DNA of 64,000 nt from Paenibacillus apiarius (GCF_017052585.1 NZ_JAFFHZ010000001.1:4712001-4776000); one strand, 5' to 3'; positions 8,762 to 17,935 are shown, counted from the first letter of the stretch. Notes: generated by a model from the letters alone, not told the origin. Numbers and translations: made by a program.

Positions 8762-8790
8762 TTGGCAAACCGGCTGAAACACGGTATGAT
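8762..8790 (+). promoter_or_regulatory. recA promoter
   Basis: TTGGCA (8762-8767), 17-base spacer, TATGAT (8785-8790). The start would be near 8797, 30 bases before the recA GTG. Confidence 0.7.
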
Positions 8791-8826
8791 GTATGTATCA
8801 AACAAACGAATGAAGGAAGTGAGTTT

Positions 8827-9882
8827 GTGTCAGATCGCCGCGCTGCATTAGAAATGGCATTGCGTCAAATTGAGAAACAATTCGGTAAAGGTTCGATTAT
8901 GAAACTCGGCGAATCCAATCATATGCAAGTTGAGATCGTTTCGAGCGGATCGTTAGCATTAGATATAGCATTAGGTATAGGTGGACTGCCGCGAGGCCGT
9001 GTCGTTGAAGTATACGGACCAGAATCTTCCGGTAAGACGACGGTTGCGCTGCATGCTATTGCTGAAGTACAGAAGACAGGCGGACAAGCTGCATTCATTG
9101 ATGCGGAACATGCCTTGGACCCGTTGTATGCAAGCAAGCTGGGCGTTAACATCGATGAGTTGCTTTTGTCCCAGCCGGATACAGGAGAGCAGGCACTTGA
9201 AATTGCCGAAGCGCTCGTGCGCAGTGGTGCCGTCGATATTATCGTTATCGACTCCGTTGCCGCCCTTGTACCGAAGGCAGAGATTGAAGGAGAGATGGGG
9301 GATTCCCATGTCGGCTTGCAAGCGCGCTTGATGTCTCAAGCTTTGCGTAAGCTGTCCGGCGCCATCAGCAAGTCCAAGACGATTGCTATTTTCATTAATC
9401 AGCTGCGCGAGAAGGTCGGCGTTATGTTCGGTAACCCAGAGACGACTCCGGGCGGTCGCGCGTTGAAGTTCTATTCCAGCGTGCGTCTCGATGTGCGCCG
9501 TGTAGAGACAATTAAGCAAGGGAACGACATGATCGGTAACCGAACGCGCATCAAGGTCGTGAAGAATAAAGTTGCGCCTCCGTTCAAGCAAGCGGATATC
9601 GATATTATGTATGGTGAGGGAATTTCCCGCGAAGGCAGCATCGTCGATATCGGTACAGAATTGGATATTATTCAGAAGAGCGGCGCATGGTACTCCTTCG
9701 ACAGTGAACGCTTGGGTCAAGGCCGCGAGAATGCAAAGCAATTTCTGAAGGAGCATCGCGACATCTCCGAAGTTATTGAGAAGAAGATTCGTGATGCCAG
9801 CAATTTAACGACGACAATTCCGCAGAACGCTTCTGCCGAACAAGATGATGAGGAAGCATTTGAACTGGAAGTAGACGAGTAA
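8827..9882 (+). CDS. recA: Recombinase RecA
   Basis: 351 residues from the GTG at 8827, which follows AAGGAAGTG at the right distance. The frame is open further upstream, but that part covers the promoter and SOS box. Walker A GPESSGKT is at residues 64-71, and RecA signatures such as [12 protein letters not shown] and the acidic C-terminal tail are present. RecA forms filaments on single-stranded DNA, drives homologous recombination and stimulates LexA self-cleavage. It is followed by a strong terminator and then by its modulator recX. Confidence 0.97.
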   Translation: MSDRRAALEMALRQIEKQFGKGSIMKLGESNHMQVEIVSSGSLALDIALGIGGLPRGRVVEVYGPESSGKTTVALHAIAEVQKTGGQAAFIDAEHALDPLYASKLGVNIDELLLSQPDTGEQALEIAEALVRSGAVDIIVIDSVAALVPKAEIEGEMGDSHVGLQARLMSQALRKLSGAISKSKTIAIFINQLREKVGVMFGNPETTPGGRALKFYSSVRLDVRRVETIKQGNDMIGNRTRIKVVKNKVAPPFKQADIDIMYGEGISREGSIVDIGTELDIIQKSGAWYSFDSERLGQGRENAKQFLKEHRDISEVIEKKIRDASNLTTTIPQNASAEQDDEEAFELEVDE

Positions 9883-9897
9883 TCATCATTGTTATGG

Positions 9898-9935
9898 ACA
9901 AGCACCTTCAAGTTTGTTGAAGGTGCTTGTTTTTG
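9898..9935 (+). terminator. Terminator after recA
   Basis: A 12-bp perfect stem AAGCACCTTCAA/TTGAAGGTGCTT is followed by a T-rich tail. Some read-through would be needed if recX is expressed from the recA promoter. Confidence 0.88.
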
Positions 9936-9989
9936 TACATATTTTGCTCATCCGAGAGAGCGAAATGAACACGGATGGAGGAGAGCATC

Positions 9990-10673
9990 GTGAGCGAGAA
10001 GGAACGTATCGTATCCATCGTCCGGGTCGAGCGTGATGAGAAGCAGGCAGGACGATATATTATTCATTTGGATCAAGCTTCGCCGCTAAATGTGCATGAG
10101 GAAGTGATGATTAAATATCGCCTGTTGAAAGGAACGGAGCTATCGCTTGACTCGTTGGACGAGATATTGCGCGCAGACGAAGGGAATAGGGCCTACGTTC
10201 AATCGATCAAGTATTTGCAGCGCAAACCTAGAACCCGGATGGAACTGGCCCGTAACCTGGCTCAGAAGGGCTATGAAGAGGGTATCATTCAGGAGGTGCT
10301 GGATCGGTTGGAGCGGGAGTGGCTGGTCGATGATCAGGCGTATGCGCATCAATGGACCAATCAGCGGGTTACCCGCCATATGAAGGGGCGCCGCTGGATA
10401 CAGCACGAGTTGAAGCAGAAGGGCATTCCCGAGCGGCATATCAGTTCCGCCATCGATGCGATAGAGCCTGAACAGGAATGGGAGAGCGCCATGCAGGCCG
10501 CCCATAAGAAATGGCGGCAAACCAAGGGGGAACCTCATCTTCGCAAGCAGAAGGTGGCGGCTTTCTTGGCCAGAAGAGGGTATCCAATGGATATAGCCCG
10601 CCGCGCCGCTTACCAGGCGGCGGATGAGCAGGAAACTGAGAATGGTGAATGGGACGGGGAAGACGGGAAGTAA
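9990..10673 (+). CDS. recX: Regulatory protein RecX
   Basis: 227 residues from the GTG at 9990, which has GGAGGAGA seven bases upstream. The ATG at 9975 lies partly within that ribosome binding site. The protein has the helical three-repeat RecX fold, with family features such as LQRKPRTRMEL and the tandem tri-helical repeats (LERLEREWLVDDQAYA region, RRWIQHELKQKG). It modulates RecA filament growth. Its position immediately downstream of recA supports the call. It has an extended, highly charged C-terminus. Confidence 0.9.
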   Translation: MSEKERIVSIVRVERDEKQAGRYIIHLDQASPLNVHEEVMIKYRLLKGTELSLDSLDEILRADEGNRAYVQSIKYLQRKPRTRMELARNLAQKGYEEGIIQEVLDRLEREWLVDDQAYAHQWTNQRVTRHMKGRRWIQHELKQKGIPERHISSAIDAIEPEQEWESAMQAAHKKWRQTKGEPHLRKQKVAAFLARRGYPMDIARRAAYQAADEQETENGEWDGEDGK

Positions 10674-10695
10674 AATGCCGGCTTGCGGCATTAGC

Positions 10696-10725
10696 TTGAC
10701 AATATCTTTTCATGAATAATAAAAT
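10696..10725 (+). promoter_or_regulatory. Promoter for rny
   Basis: TTGACA (10696-10701), 18-base spacer, TAAAAT (10720-10725). Transcription from here gives a ~240-base untranslated leader before rny. Confidence 0.6.
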
Positions 10726-10971
10726 GAACATGTATCTTTATTATCACGAAATCAATTTCCCCTTCCAGAAATTGATTTCTAATGATTCATTTCGCCAATT
10801 TGAAGATTTCCGATTGTCGCCTTTGGGCGGCGCCGGTGTATGTCGAAGCATGCACCTTCGCCGGCGTAGAGACGCCGGTCACAAGCTTAATTCGAATATG
10901 GAACATGTGAACAACCGAAAATGAAACCTGACCCAAGCAGTGCTTGGAGCAACCAACGGGGAGGTGAGGCA
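10726..10971 (+). promoter_or_regulatory. Long structured 5' leader of rny
   Basis: The leader contains three copies of a GC-rich half-site. CGCCGG (10831-10836) can pair with CCGGCG (10861-10866), enclosing an inner CGAAG/CTTCG hairpin (10844-10860). The same CCGGCG can instead pair with CGCCGG at 10873-10878. These pairings exclude each other. No T-run terminator follows. The rest of the leader shows nothing recognisable apart from the ribosome binding site near 10960. Confidence 0.45.
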
Positions 10972-12519
10972 ATGGAGATTAACATTTGGCTCGCGATCGT
11001 TCTCGTTGTGGCTGCATTGTTCTTGGGGTTTGGAATCGGATACCTGATTCGCAAATCGCTTGCGGAAGCGAAAATAACGAGTGCCGAGCACGCCGCGGAG
11101 CAAATTATGGATAGCGCGCGCAAAGAAGCTGAGGCACTGAAGAAAGAAACGGTGCTCGAAGCAAAAGACGATATCCATAAACTTCGCACCGAAGCGGAGA
11201 AAGACATCCGCGAACGCCGGAACGAAATTCAACGTCTAGAAAGACGCTTGCTGCAAAAAGAAGAGTCGTTGGATAAAAAGTTAGAATCGCTGGAACGTAA
11301 AGAAGAACAAGTGGCTAACAAAGAGAAGCGGATCGAAGAGACACAAGAGCAGATCGATCGCATTTGTCAGCAGCAAGTTTCTGAATTGGAACGCATTTCG
11401 AACCTGAGCATGGAAGATGCGAGAAGCATCATCTTGACGAACGTGGAACAGGAAGTGCGTCATGAAACGGCACAAATGATTAAAGAAATCGAGCAGCAAG
11501 CACGAGAAGAAGCGGACAAGCGTTCACGCGAGATTATTACGATGGCTATTCAACGCTGTGCCGCGGATCACGTGGCAGAAACGACCGTTTCCGTTGTTGC
11601 GTTGCCGAACGAAGAGATGAAGGGACGCATCATCGGACGGGAAGGACGCAATATCCGTGCGCTCGAAACATTGACGGGTATCGATCTCATTATTGACGAT
11701 ACGCCGGAAGCAGTCATTTTGTCCGGGTTTGACCCAATCCGTCGTGAAATCGCACGGACTTCGCTCGAGAAGCTTGTCGCCGACGGGCGTATTCATCCAG
11801 CGCGGATCGAAGAGATGGTGGAAAAATCCCGCAAGGAAGTGGACGAACGGATACGCGAATATGGGGAACAAGCGACGTTCGAAGTTGGCGTACACGGCTT
11901 GCATCCTGACTTGATCAAGATTTTGGGCCGTCTGAAATTCCGTACGAGTTACGGTCAGAACGTGCTCAAGCATTCCATGGAAGTGGCTTATCTTGCCGGC
12001 CTGATGGCAGGAGAGCTCGGCGAAGATGTAACATTGGCGAAACGTGCCGGATTGTTGCATGACATCGGAAAAGCGTTGGATCACGAAGTGGAAGGATCTC
12101 ACGTCGAAATCGGCGTAGAGTTGGCGAAAAAGTATAAAGAACATCCTGTAGTCATCAACAGTATCGCATCCCATCACGGCGATTGTGAAGCAACTTCCGT
12201 CATTGCCATGCTGGTCGGAGCGGCGGATGCCCTCTCAGCAGCAAGACCGGGAGCGCGCAGGGAGACGCTCGAAACGTACATCAAACGGCTGGAGAAGTTG
12301 GAAGACATTTCAGAGTCGTTCGAAGGCGTGGAGAAATCGTACGCAATCCAAGCCGGTCGCGAAGTTCGCGTCATGGTCCAACCGGATAAGATCGATGATG
12401 CGGAAGCCTACCGCCTCGCTCGAGATATTACGAAGAAGATTGAGAGCGAGCTAGACTATCCGGGTCATATTAAAGTAACGGTTATTCGTGAAACCCGCGC
12501 TGTGGAATATGCGAAATAA
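10972..12519 (+). CDS. rny: Ribonuclease Y
   Basis: 515 residues from the ATG at 10972, behind GGGGAGGTGAG. It has an N-terminal transmembrane helix (residues ~4-25), a long Glu/Lys/Arg-rich coiled coil (~30-200), a KH RNA-binding domain ([10 protein letters not shown] near residue 220) and an HD domain with catalytic H363-D364 in LLHDIGKA. RNase Y is the membrane-anchored endoribonuclease that initiates mRNA decay in Firmicutes. The partner RicA is encoded 8 kb downstream and YmdB immediately downstream. Confidence 0.97.
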   Translation: MEINIWLAIVLVVAALFLGFGIGYLIRKSLAEAKITSAEHAAEQIMDSARKEAEALKKETVLEAKDDIHKLRTEAEKDIRERRNEIQRLERRLLQKEESLDKKLESLERKEEQVANKEKRIEETQEQIDRICQQQVSELERISNLSMEDARSIILTNVEQEVRHETAQMIKEIEQQAREEADKRSREIITMAIQRCAADHVAETTVSVVALPNEEMKGRIIGREGRNIRALETLTGIDLIIDDTPEAVILSGFDPIRREIARTSLEKLVADGRIHPARIEEMVEKSRKEVDERIREYGEQATFEVGVHGLHPDLIKILGRLKFRTSYGQNVLKHSMEVAYLAGLMAGELGEDVTLAKRAGLLHDIGKALDHEVEGSHVEIGVELAKKYKEHPVVINSIASHHGDCEATSVIAMLVGAADALSAARPGARRETLETYIKRLEKLEDISESFEGVEKSYAIQAGREVRVMVQPDKIDDAEAYRLARDITKKIESELDYPGHIKVTVIRETRAVEYAK

Positions 12520-12538
12520 CATGGATATATGGGATTTA

Positions 12539-12572
12539 GGAGAAGTGGCCCTGAGGGCCACTTCTCCCTTTT
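12539..12572 (+). terminator. Terminator between rny and ymdB
   Basis: A 13-bp perfect GC-rich stem (12539-12551 with 12555-12567) has a TGA loop and is followed by CTTTT. The ymdB ribosome binding site begins right after it, so it may act as a partial terminator or mRNA stabiliser within the operon. Confidence 0.75.
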
Positions 12573-12591
12573 AAGGAGGACCTTGTTCAAC

Positions 12592-13386
12592 ATGAAAGTG
12601 ATGTTTATTGGTGATATTGTAGGGAATACGGGGCGTAAAGCGGTCAAGCTGCTCCTTCCGTCACTCAAGCAGAAATACAATCCCCACATCATTATCGCCA
12701 ATGCGGAAAATGCTGCAGGCGGACGCGGAGTAACAGCTGCCATTATTAAAGAGTTCGCCGATCTCGGTATTCATGGTTTTACGATGGGCAACCATACTTG
12801 GGACAACAAGGATATTTTCGAATGGATCGATGACGAGAAGCGCTTGGTGCGGCCAGCCAACTTCCCGCCGGGCACGCCAGGGCTGGGGTATGCATCCATC
12901 AAGGTAAACGGCAAAGAGTTGGTCATCGTCAACCTGCAAGGACGCACATTCCTGCCGGCCATCGATTGTCCCTTCCGGAAAGCGGATGAGATCCTCGAGT
13001 CGCTGGGCAAGAAGCGCAAAGCAGTTCTTGTAGATTTCCATGCGGAAGCTACGTCCGAAAAAATTGCGATGGGCTGGCATTTGGATGGACGCGCATCGCT
13101 CGTTGTCGGTACGCATACGCACGTGCAGACGAACGACGACACGATTTTGCCTCAGGGCACAGCATACTTGACGGATGTCGGCATGGTCGGCTCCAAGGAA
13201 GGCGTGCTTGGAATGGAGCGCGAAGCGGTGCTGCGCAAGTTCAAGACACAGCTCCCGGTCCGGTTCGTCGTCGATGAAGGTAAATGGCAGTTCCATGCAG
13301 TAGTTGTGGACATCGACGAAGCGACGGGGCTAGCCGTTAAGATGGAAAAGGTGCGCGTGCGCGAAGATGATTGGATTATGAGCTAG
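12592..13386 (+). CDS. ymdB: YmdB-type metallophosphoesterase (cyclic nucleotide phosphodiesterase)
   Basis: 264 residues from the ATG at 12592, preceded by AAGGAGGA. It matches the TIGR00282/YmdB family: the metal-binding FIGDIVGNTGR motif at the N terminus, NAENAAGGRG, GNHTWDNKD with the asparagine-histidine pair, DFHAEATSEK and GTHTHVQTND. YmdB hydrolyses 2',3'-cyclic nucleotides. In Bacillus subtilis it influences biofilm formation and late adaptive responses and acts in the same RNA-turnover network as RNase Y. It lies between rny and spoVS, the conserved order. Confidence 0.93.
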   Translation: MKVMFIGDIVGNTGRKAVKLLLPSLKQKYNPHIIIANAENAAGGRGVTAAIIKEFADLGIHGFTMGNHTWDNKDIFEWIDDEKRLVRPANFPPGTPGLGYASIKVNGKELVIVNLQGRTFLPAIDCPFRKADEILESLGKKRKAVLVDFHAEATSEKIAMGWHLDGRASLVVGTHTHVQTNDDTILPQGTAYLTDVGMVGSKEGVLGMEREAVLRKFKTQLPVRFVVDEGKWQFHAVVVDIDEATGLAVKMEKVRVREDDWIMS

Positions 13387-13412
13387 ACGTTCGTTTGACG
13401 AACGTCTTTTTT
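13386..13412 (+). terminator. Terminator after ymdB
   Basis: A 9-bp stem GACGTTCGT/ACGAACGTC (13386-13406) is followed by six T residues. It starts on the last base of the ymdB stop codon. Confidence 0.88.
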
Positions 13413-13445
13413 GTTGGCAGAGGAGCCGGGGAGGATCAAGATAGC

Positions 13446-13470
13446 AGGAATTTTTGGGCGTTTCTCGAAT
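13446..13470 (+). promoter_or_regulatory. Sigma-H promoter of spoVS
   Basis: AGGAATT (13446-13452), exactly 14 bases, then GAAT (13467-13470). This matches the sigma-H consensus (AGGAwwT, N14, GAAT) and the spacing seen at Bacillus subtilis spoVG. It lies ~50 bases before spoVS, a known sigma-H gene. Confidence 0.7.
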
Positions 13471-13520
13471 ATGTTGTAGTATTGGAGTCAAACCCTAACA
13501 TTCCCGAGGAGGTACTTTCC

Positions 13521-13781
13521 ATGGAAGTATTAAAGGTTTCAGCAAAATCCAATCCAAATTCGGTAGCTGGAGCGTTAGCAGGGGTTTTGCGCGAACGGGG
13601 AGCAGCCGAACTGCAAGCAATCGGTGCCGGGGCCTTGAATCAAGCGATTAAAGCGGTCGCGATTGCACGGGGATTCGTCGCACCAAGCGGTGTGGATTTG
13701 ATTTGCATACCTGCATTCACGGATATTGTCATTGATGGTGAAGATCGGACGGCAATCAAGTTAATTGTAGAGCCTAGATAG
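13521..13781 (+). CDS. spoVS: Stage V sporulation protein S
   Basis: 86 residues from the ATG at 13521, behind GAGGAGGT. The sequence is the highly conserved Alba-like SpoVS protein (VSAKSNPNSVAGALAG, AIGAGALNQAIKA, IKLIVEPR ending). SpoVS affects septation, spore coat assembly and sporulation progression in Bacillus. It has its own sigma-H-type promoter and its own terminator, so it is likely monocistronic. Placement after ymdB is conserved. Confidence 0.97.
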   Translation: MEVLKVSAKSNPNSVAGALAGVLRERGAAELQAIGAGALNQAIKAVAIARGFVAPSGVDLICIPAFTDIVIDGEDRTAIKLIVEPR

Positions 13782-13817
13782 TACGCAGACATGGAAATGA
13801 CCCAGGGACTTTCTTGG

Positions 13818-13844
13818 CCTGTTTACGATGTAAGCAGGTTTTTT
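13818..13844 (+). terminator. Terminator after spoVS
   Basis: CCTGTTTAC/GTAAGCAGG (one G-U pair) with a GAT loop, followed by six T residues. A weaker ACCTCT/AGAGGT inverted repeat with a trailing T-rich stretch lies further on (13865-13918). The rest of the gap to 14017 shows nothing clear. Confidence 0.85.
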
Positions 13845-14016
13845 ATCATTATACGATGAAAATTACCTCTAAGCGCGGTCGCTCATCTGCGAATGGCCCC
13901 GATAAGAGGTTTTCTATTTTACTGAACAGGCAAGCCAGCTTGTTATAAACTCGGCGCTTAATCGGACAGGCGTAAGGCATTGCGAGTCACTGGCCATCGA
14001 TAGGGCGGCACATGCG

Positions 14017-14048
14017 CAAGAGAGGATGAGAACAAGAGAGGATGAGAA
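14017..14048 (+). repeat. Perfect 16-bp tandem duplication over a ribosome binding site
   Basis: CAAGAGAGGATGAGAA occurs twice head to tail (14017-14032 and 14033-14048). Each copy carries a ribosome binding site-like GAGAGG and an ATG. The unit is not a multiple of three, so the two ATG codons are in different frames. The first opens an 8-codon frame ending before the dipeptidase start. Confidence 0.85.
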
Positions 14049-14053
14049 ATAGA

Positions 14054-15013
14054 ATGAATAACCGAATTATAGATTTCCATTGCGATGTTTTGTATAAAAT
14101 GTTGTACGAAGGAAGCATTCATTTTGATCGCGAGGATGAACTTGATGTAACATTGCCACGGATGATCCAGGGCGGAGTGGGTATGCAGGTGTTTGCTCTG
14201 TTTTTGGAAGATTCTCTTATATCCGGTCCGCCTCGCTTTTCGCAGGTGCTGCGCTGCATTGATTTGTTGCGGGAACGAATCAATGCTTTGCCTGGAGTGG
14301 AATACATACGCTATCGGGAAGATGTTGAACGATGGGAACAGAATGCTGACTGTATAGGAGCGCTCTTGTCGCTGGAAGGCGTGGACGGCCTGGAAGGGGA
14401 TATGGTCTATGTCCGCACGGCTTATGAGCTGGGCGCGCGCTTTGTCGGGTTAACATGGAATCATGCCAATTGGGCGGTGGACGGGACAATGGAGCCGCGT
14501 CAGGGCGGGTTTACGAGCAAAGGGCGGCAGTTCATTCGCGAATGCGATCGGCTGGGGCTGATGATTGATGTGTCGCATTTGAATGAGAATGGCTTTTGGG
14601 AATTGCTCGATTTGACGGAACGGCCGATATTCGCCTCTCATTCCAATTCGGCTCATGTGTTCGAGCATCCTCGGAATTTGAAAGATAAGCAGATTCAAGC
14701 AATAATTGAACGTAACGGGCGTATCGGTGTAACGTTCGTGCCTCATTTCATTAAGGCTGCGGAAACGGTAACGATTGATGATTTGATTAGGCACATTGAT
14801 CGCATCTGTGAGCTGGGCGGTGAGCACCATGTGATGTTCGGCTCTGACTTTGACGGCATTGACCGCAAAATTGACAAGCTGGAGCATGCGGGACAATACG
14901 TTCATCTGCTGGAACAACTGGACAAAAGATATTCGTCGACATTTGTCAAGCAGATCGCTCACACTAATGCCTTGCAATTTTTAAAGACAAATCTGCCTGC
15001 AAAAGATGAATGA
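14054..15013 (+). CDS. Membrane dipeptidase (renal dipeptidase family M19)
   Basis: 319 residues from the ATG at 14054, which lies 12 bases after the second GAGAGG. An in-frame ATG at 14042 would add four residues but overlaps that ribosome binding site. Family M19 features are present: the HCD metal-binding motif near the start (DFHCDVLYK), LEGVDGLEG, GLTWNHANW, DVSHLNENGFW, ASHSNS and the late GSDFDGI. The enzymes are zinc dipeptidases that accept dipeptides, including D-amino acid containing ones. No signal peptide is visible, so it is probably cytoplasmic. Its place between spoVS and korA is conserved in Bacillus. Confidence 0.88.
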   Translation: MNNRIIDFHCDVLYKMLYEGSIHFDREDELDVTLPRMIQGGVGMQVFALFLEDSLISGPPRFSQVLRCIDLLRERINALPGVEYIRYREDVERWEQNADCIGALLSLEGVDGLEGDMVYVRTAYELGARFVGLTWNHANWAVDGTMEPRQGGFTSKGRQFIRECDRLGLMIDVSHLNENGFWELLDLTERPIFASHSNSAHVFEHPRNLKDKQIQAIIERNGRIGVTFVPHFIKAAETVTIDDLIRHIDRICELGGEHHVMFGSDFDGIDRKIDKLEHAGQYVHLLEQLDKRYSSTFVKQIAHTNALQFLKTNLPAKDE

Positions 15014-15220
15014 GACAAATATTCATCTCGCGAAGGTATCATATCCATCGAAAGTTGCTATCGTGGACAACGGGGAAAACGCTTGCTTTTTCATACCCCC
15101 GGACATAGAATGAGAGTGACTCAACCATTACTATTTTTTTACTTGTTACATTTTATCGAACTTTGGTGTGCATCCATGAGGGTGCAAGCGCGAGTCACCT
15201 TTCAAAAGGAGTGGGCGAGC

Positions 15221-16954
15221 TTGATTAGTCAATTGTCTTGGAAAATCGGGGGTCAACAAGGGGAAGGCGTAGAAAGTACGGACCGTATATTCTCGACGGC
15301 ATTAAATCGTCTTGGATATTATTTATACGGCTATCGTCATTTTTCTTCCCGTATTAAGGGTGGACATACGAACAATAAAATCCGCATCAGCACGAAGCCG
15401 ATTAGAGCGATTTCGGATGATTTGGATATCTTGGTCGCATTCGATCAGGAATCAATCGATCTGAACGTTCAAGAGCTGCGTTCCGGCGGCGTCATAGTAG
15501 CAGACGCGAAATTCAACCCGGTCGTTCCGGAAGGCAACGATGCACGGCTGTTCGCGGTTCCATTTACGGCGATCGCCGAAGAGCTGGGCGCTTCGCTGAT
15601 GAAAAATATGGTTGCTTCGGGCGCTTCGTGGGCACTGCTTGGATTGCCGCTCGAAGTATTTAACAAAGCGCTCGAAGAAGAATTCGGACGGAAGGGCCCG
15701 GCTGTCGTGGAGAAAAACGTGGAAGCGGCGCGCCGCGGCGCAGAGTTCGTGCTGGAGCAAGCGGGCGGGCCGCTGACTGAGTTCCAATTGGGGCCCGCAG
15801 ACGGCAAGCAGAAGCTATTCATGATCGGCAACGATGCGATTGGTTTGGGCGCACTGGCTGCCGGCTGCCGGATAATGGCGGCCTATCCGATTACGCCTGC
15901 GTCTGAAATCATGGAATATCTAATTAAGCGTCTGCCGAAGTTCGGCGGAACGGTTATCCAGACCGAGGATGAGATTGCTGCCATAACGATGGCAATCGGA
16001 GCGAACTATGGCGGTGTGCGGGCGATGACAGCGTCTGCCGGACCGGGGTTATCGCTGAAGACGGAAGCTATCGGCTTGGCCGGCATGACGGAAACGCCAA
16101 TCGTCATTGTCAACACCCAGCGTGGAGGTCCGAGCACGGGTCTTCCGACTAAGCAAGAGCAGAGCGACTTGAACGCCATGATCTATGCGACGCACGGTGA
16201 AATTCCGAAGATTGTTATAGCGCCAAGTTCGATAGAAGAATGTTTCTACGATATGATTGAAGCGTTTAATTTGACAGAGAAATATCAAGTTCCGGTCATC
16301 GTCTTGACGGATCTTCAACTCTCTCTCGGCAAGCAGTCCTGCGAGATGCTGGACTACGAGCAAATCGTCATTGACCGCGGCAAGCTGGTAAGCGAGTTGC
16401 CGCCGTTAGAAGAGCATAAGCAATTCAAGCGTTACGAGATCACCGAAGACGGCATCTCTCCTCGCGTAATCCCGGGGGAGAAGGGCGGATTGCATCACGT
16501 AACGGGCGTTGAGCATGACGAAACGGGACGTCCGTCGGAAAGCGCGGTTAACCGCAAAAATATGATGGACAAACGGCTAAATAAATTGAATGGGCTGCAC
16601 ATTTCGAATGCGATTCATGCGGACGCTCCTCATGAGAATCCGGATTTGCTCTTGGTCGGCATGGGATCCACAGGCGGAACGATTGATGAAGCGCGGACAA
16701 GGCTTGAAGCCGATGGCATCAAGACGAATCATATTACGGTCCGGCAAATCTACCCGTTCCCATCGGATTTGTTCGCTCCGCATGCAGAACGAGCGCAAGC
16801 CATCGTCGTCATCGAGAACAATGCGACCGGTCAATTGGCGGATCAAATCAAACTGAATGTTGGGTTCGGCGAGAAGATGCGCCGAATTAACAAATACGAT
16901 GGCACACCGTTCCTGCCTTCGGAATTGTACAACCAAAGCAAGGAGTTGGTATAG
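15221..16954 (+). CDS. korA: 2-oxoacid:ferredoxin oxidoreductase, alpha subunit (gamma-alpha fusion)
   Basis: 577 residues from a TTG at 15221, chosen because AAGGAGTG precedes it by seven bases and the family conservation begins there (QLSWKIGGQQGEG). The upstream in-frame ATG at 15083 adds a poorly conserved segment. Residues 1-~190 form the gamma (POR_N-like) domain and the remainder the pyrimidine-binding alpha domain with YPITPASEIMEYL. It converts a 2-oxoacid such as 2-oxoglutarate or pyruvate to acyl-CoA while reducing ferredoxin, together with KorB. Substrate cannot be fixed from sequence. It is followed by korB after one base. Confidence 0.92.
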   Translation: MISQLSWKIGGQQGEGVESTDRIFSTALNRLGYYLYGYRHFSSRIKGGHTNNKIRISTKPIRAISDDLDILVAFDQESIDLNVQELRSGGVIVADAKFNPVVPEGNDARLFAVPFTAIAEELGASLMKNMVASGASWALLGLPLEVFNKALEEEFGRKGPAVVEKNVEAARRGAEFVLEQAGGPLTEFQLGPADGKQKLFMIGNDAIGLGALAAGCRIMAAYPITPASEIMEYLIKRLPKFGGTVIQTEDEIAAITMAIGANYGGVRAMTASAGPGLSLKTEAIGLAGMTETPIVIVNTQRGGPSTGLPTKQEQSDLNAMIYATHGEIPKIVIAPSSIEECFYDMIEAFNLTEKYQVPVIVLTDLQLSLGKQSCEMLDYEQIVIDRGKLVSELPPLEEHKQFKRYEITEDGISPRVIPGEKGGLHHVTGVEHDETGRPSESAVNRKNMMDKRLNKLNGLHISNAIHADAPHENPDLLLVGMGSTGGTIDEARTRLEADGIKTNHITVRQIYPFPSDLFAPHAERAQAIVVIENNATGQLADQIKLNVGFGEKMRRINKYDGTPFLPSELYNQSKELV

Positions 16955-16955
16955 A

Positions 16956-17822
16956 ATGGCAACGTTTAAAGAATTCCGCAACAATGTGAAGCCGAATTGG
17001 TGCCCGGGCTGCGGTGATTTCTCGATTCAAGCGGCCATTCAACGCGCAGCGGCCAACGTCGGCTTAGAGCCTGAACAATTAGCGGTCGTGTCCGGAATAG
17101 GATGCTCCGGCCGCATATCCGGGTACATTAACGCATACGGCTTTCACAGCATCCATGGCCGCGCGCTTCCGATAGCTCAAGGCTTGAAGCTGGCCAACCG
17201 CGACTTGACGGTTATCGCTTCCGGCGGTGACGGAGACGGCTTCGCCATCGGGATGGGGCATACGGTGCATGCGATTCGCCGCAATGTGAACATTACGTAC
17301 ATCGTAATGGACAACCAGATCTACGGGTTGACCAAGGGGCAGACGTCTCCGCGAAGCGCAGTGGGCTTCAAGACAAAGAGCACGCCGGAAGGCGCCATCG
17401 AATCGACGCTGTCACCTCTCGAAATTGCGATGGCATCCGGTGCAACCTTCGTTGCCCAGTCGTTCTCCAGCGATTTGAAGCAACTGACGTCGCTCATTGA
17501 GGAAGGAATCAAGCATGAAGGCTTCTCGTTCATTAATGTATTCAGCCCATGTGTTACCTTCAACAAGATTAACACATATGATTGGTTCAAGGAGAACATC
17601 GTCAACTTGAATACGGTAGAGAGCTATGACCCTTCTAACCGAATTATGGCCATGACGAAGCTGATGGAATCCGGCGGGATGATTACAGGACTTATATATC
17701 AGGATAAGACAAGAAAGAGCTACGAGAACCAAGTGGTGGGCTTCCGTCCGGAACCGCTTGCCAAGCAAGATTTGCAACTTTCGTCTGCGGATTTCGAGAA
17801 ATTGGTGGCAGAATTCAAATAA
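16956..17822 (+). CDS. korB: 2-oxoacid:ferredoxin oxidoreductase, beta subunit
   Basis: 288 residues, starting one base after the korA stop codon with AAGGAGTTGG upstream, so translation is coupled. The thiamine pyrophosphate and cluster-binding features are visible: WCPGCGDFS near residue 16, GIGCSGR near 45, and the TPP motif SGGDGDGFAIG near 90 with the distal NQIYGLTKGQTSP. No separate ferredoxin-type delta domain is present, as in other two-subunit KorAB enzymes of aerobes. A strong terminator follows. Confidence 0.93.
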   Translation: MATFKEFRNNVKPNWCPGCGDFSIQAAIQRAAANVGLEPEQLAVVSGIGCSGRISGYINAYGFHSIHGRALPIAQGLKLANRDLTVIASGGDGDGFAIGMGHTVHAIRRNVNITYIVMDNQIYGLTKGQTSPRSAVGFKTKSTPEGAIESTLSPLEIAMASGATFVAQSFSSDLKQLTSLIEEGIKHEGFSFINVFSPCVTFNKINTYDWFKENIVNLNTVESYDPSNRIMAMTKLMESGGMITGLIYQDKTRKSYENQVVGFRPEPLAKQDLQLSSADFEKLVAEFK

Positions 17823-17831
17823 TTGTTGAAA

Positions 17832-17862
17832 AAGACATGCGTCATTTGACGCATGTCTTGTT
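17832..17862 (+). terminator. Terminator after korB
   Basis: An 11-bp stem AGACATGCGTC/GACGCATGTCT with ATTT loop is followed by a T-rich tail. Confidence 0.88.
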
Positions 17863-17935
17863 TATTTTTCTAGTATAAGTAGTATAATATGAGTTGGTAC
17901 TAGCTAGAGAAACACATACGTGAGGTGGATGAGAA

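Noticed and set aside
8719-8826. N-terminal extension of RecA
   Set aside because: The segment contains the SOS box and promoter. The GTG at 8827 has the proper ribosome binding site and gives the normal protein length.
10712-10924. Open frame of 70 codons in the rny leader
   Set aside because: No ribosome binding site; it lies over the structured leader and its sequence shows no domain.
15083-15220. N-terminal extension of KorA from an upstream ATG
   Set aside because: The extension is unlike other KorA N-termini. The TTG at 15221 has a good ribosome binding site and starts at the conserved boundary.
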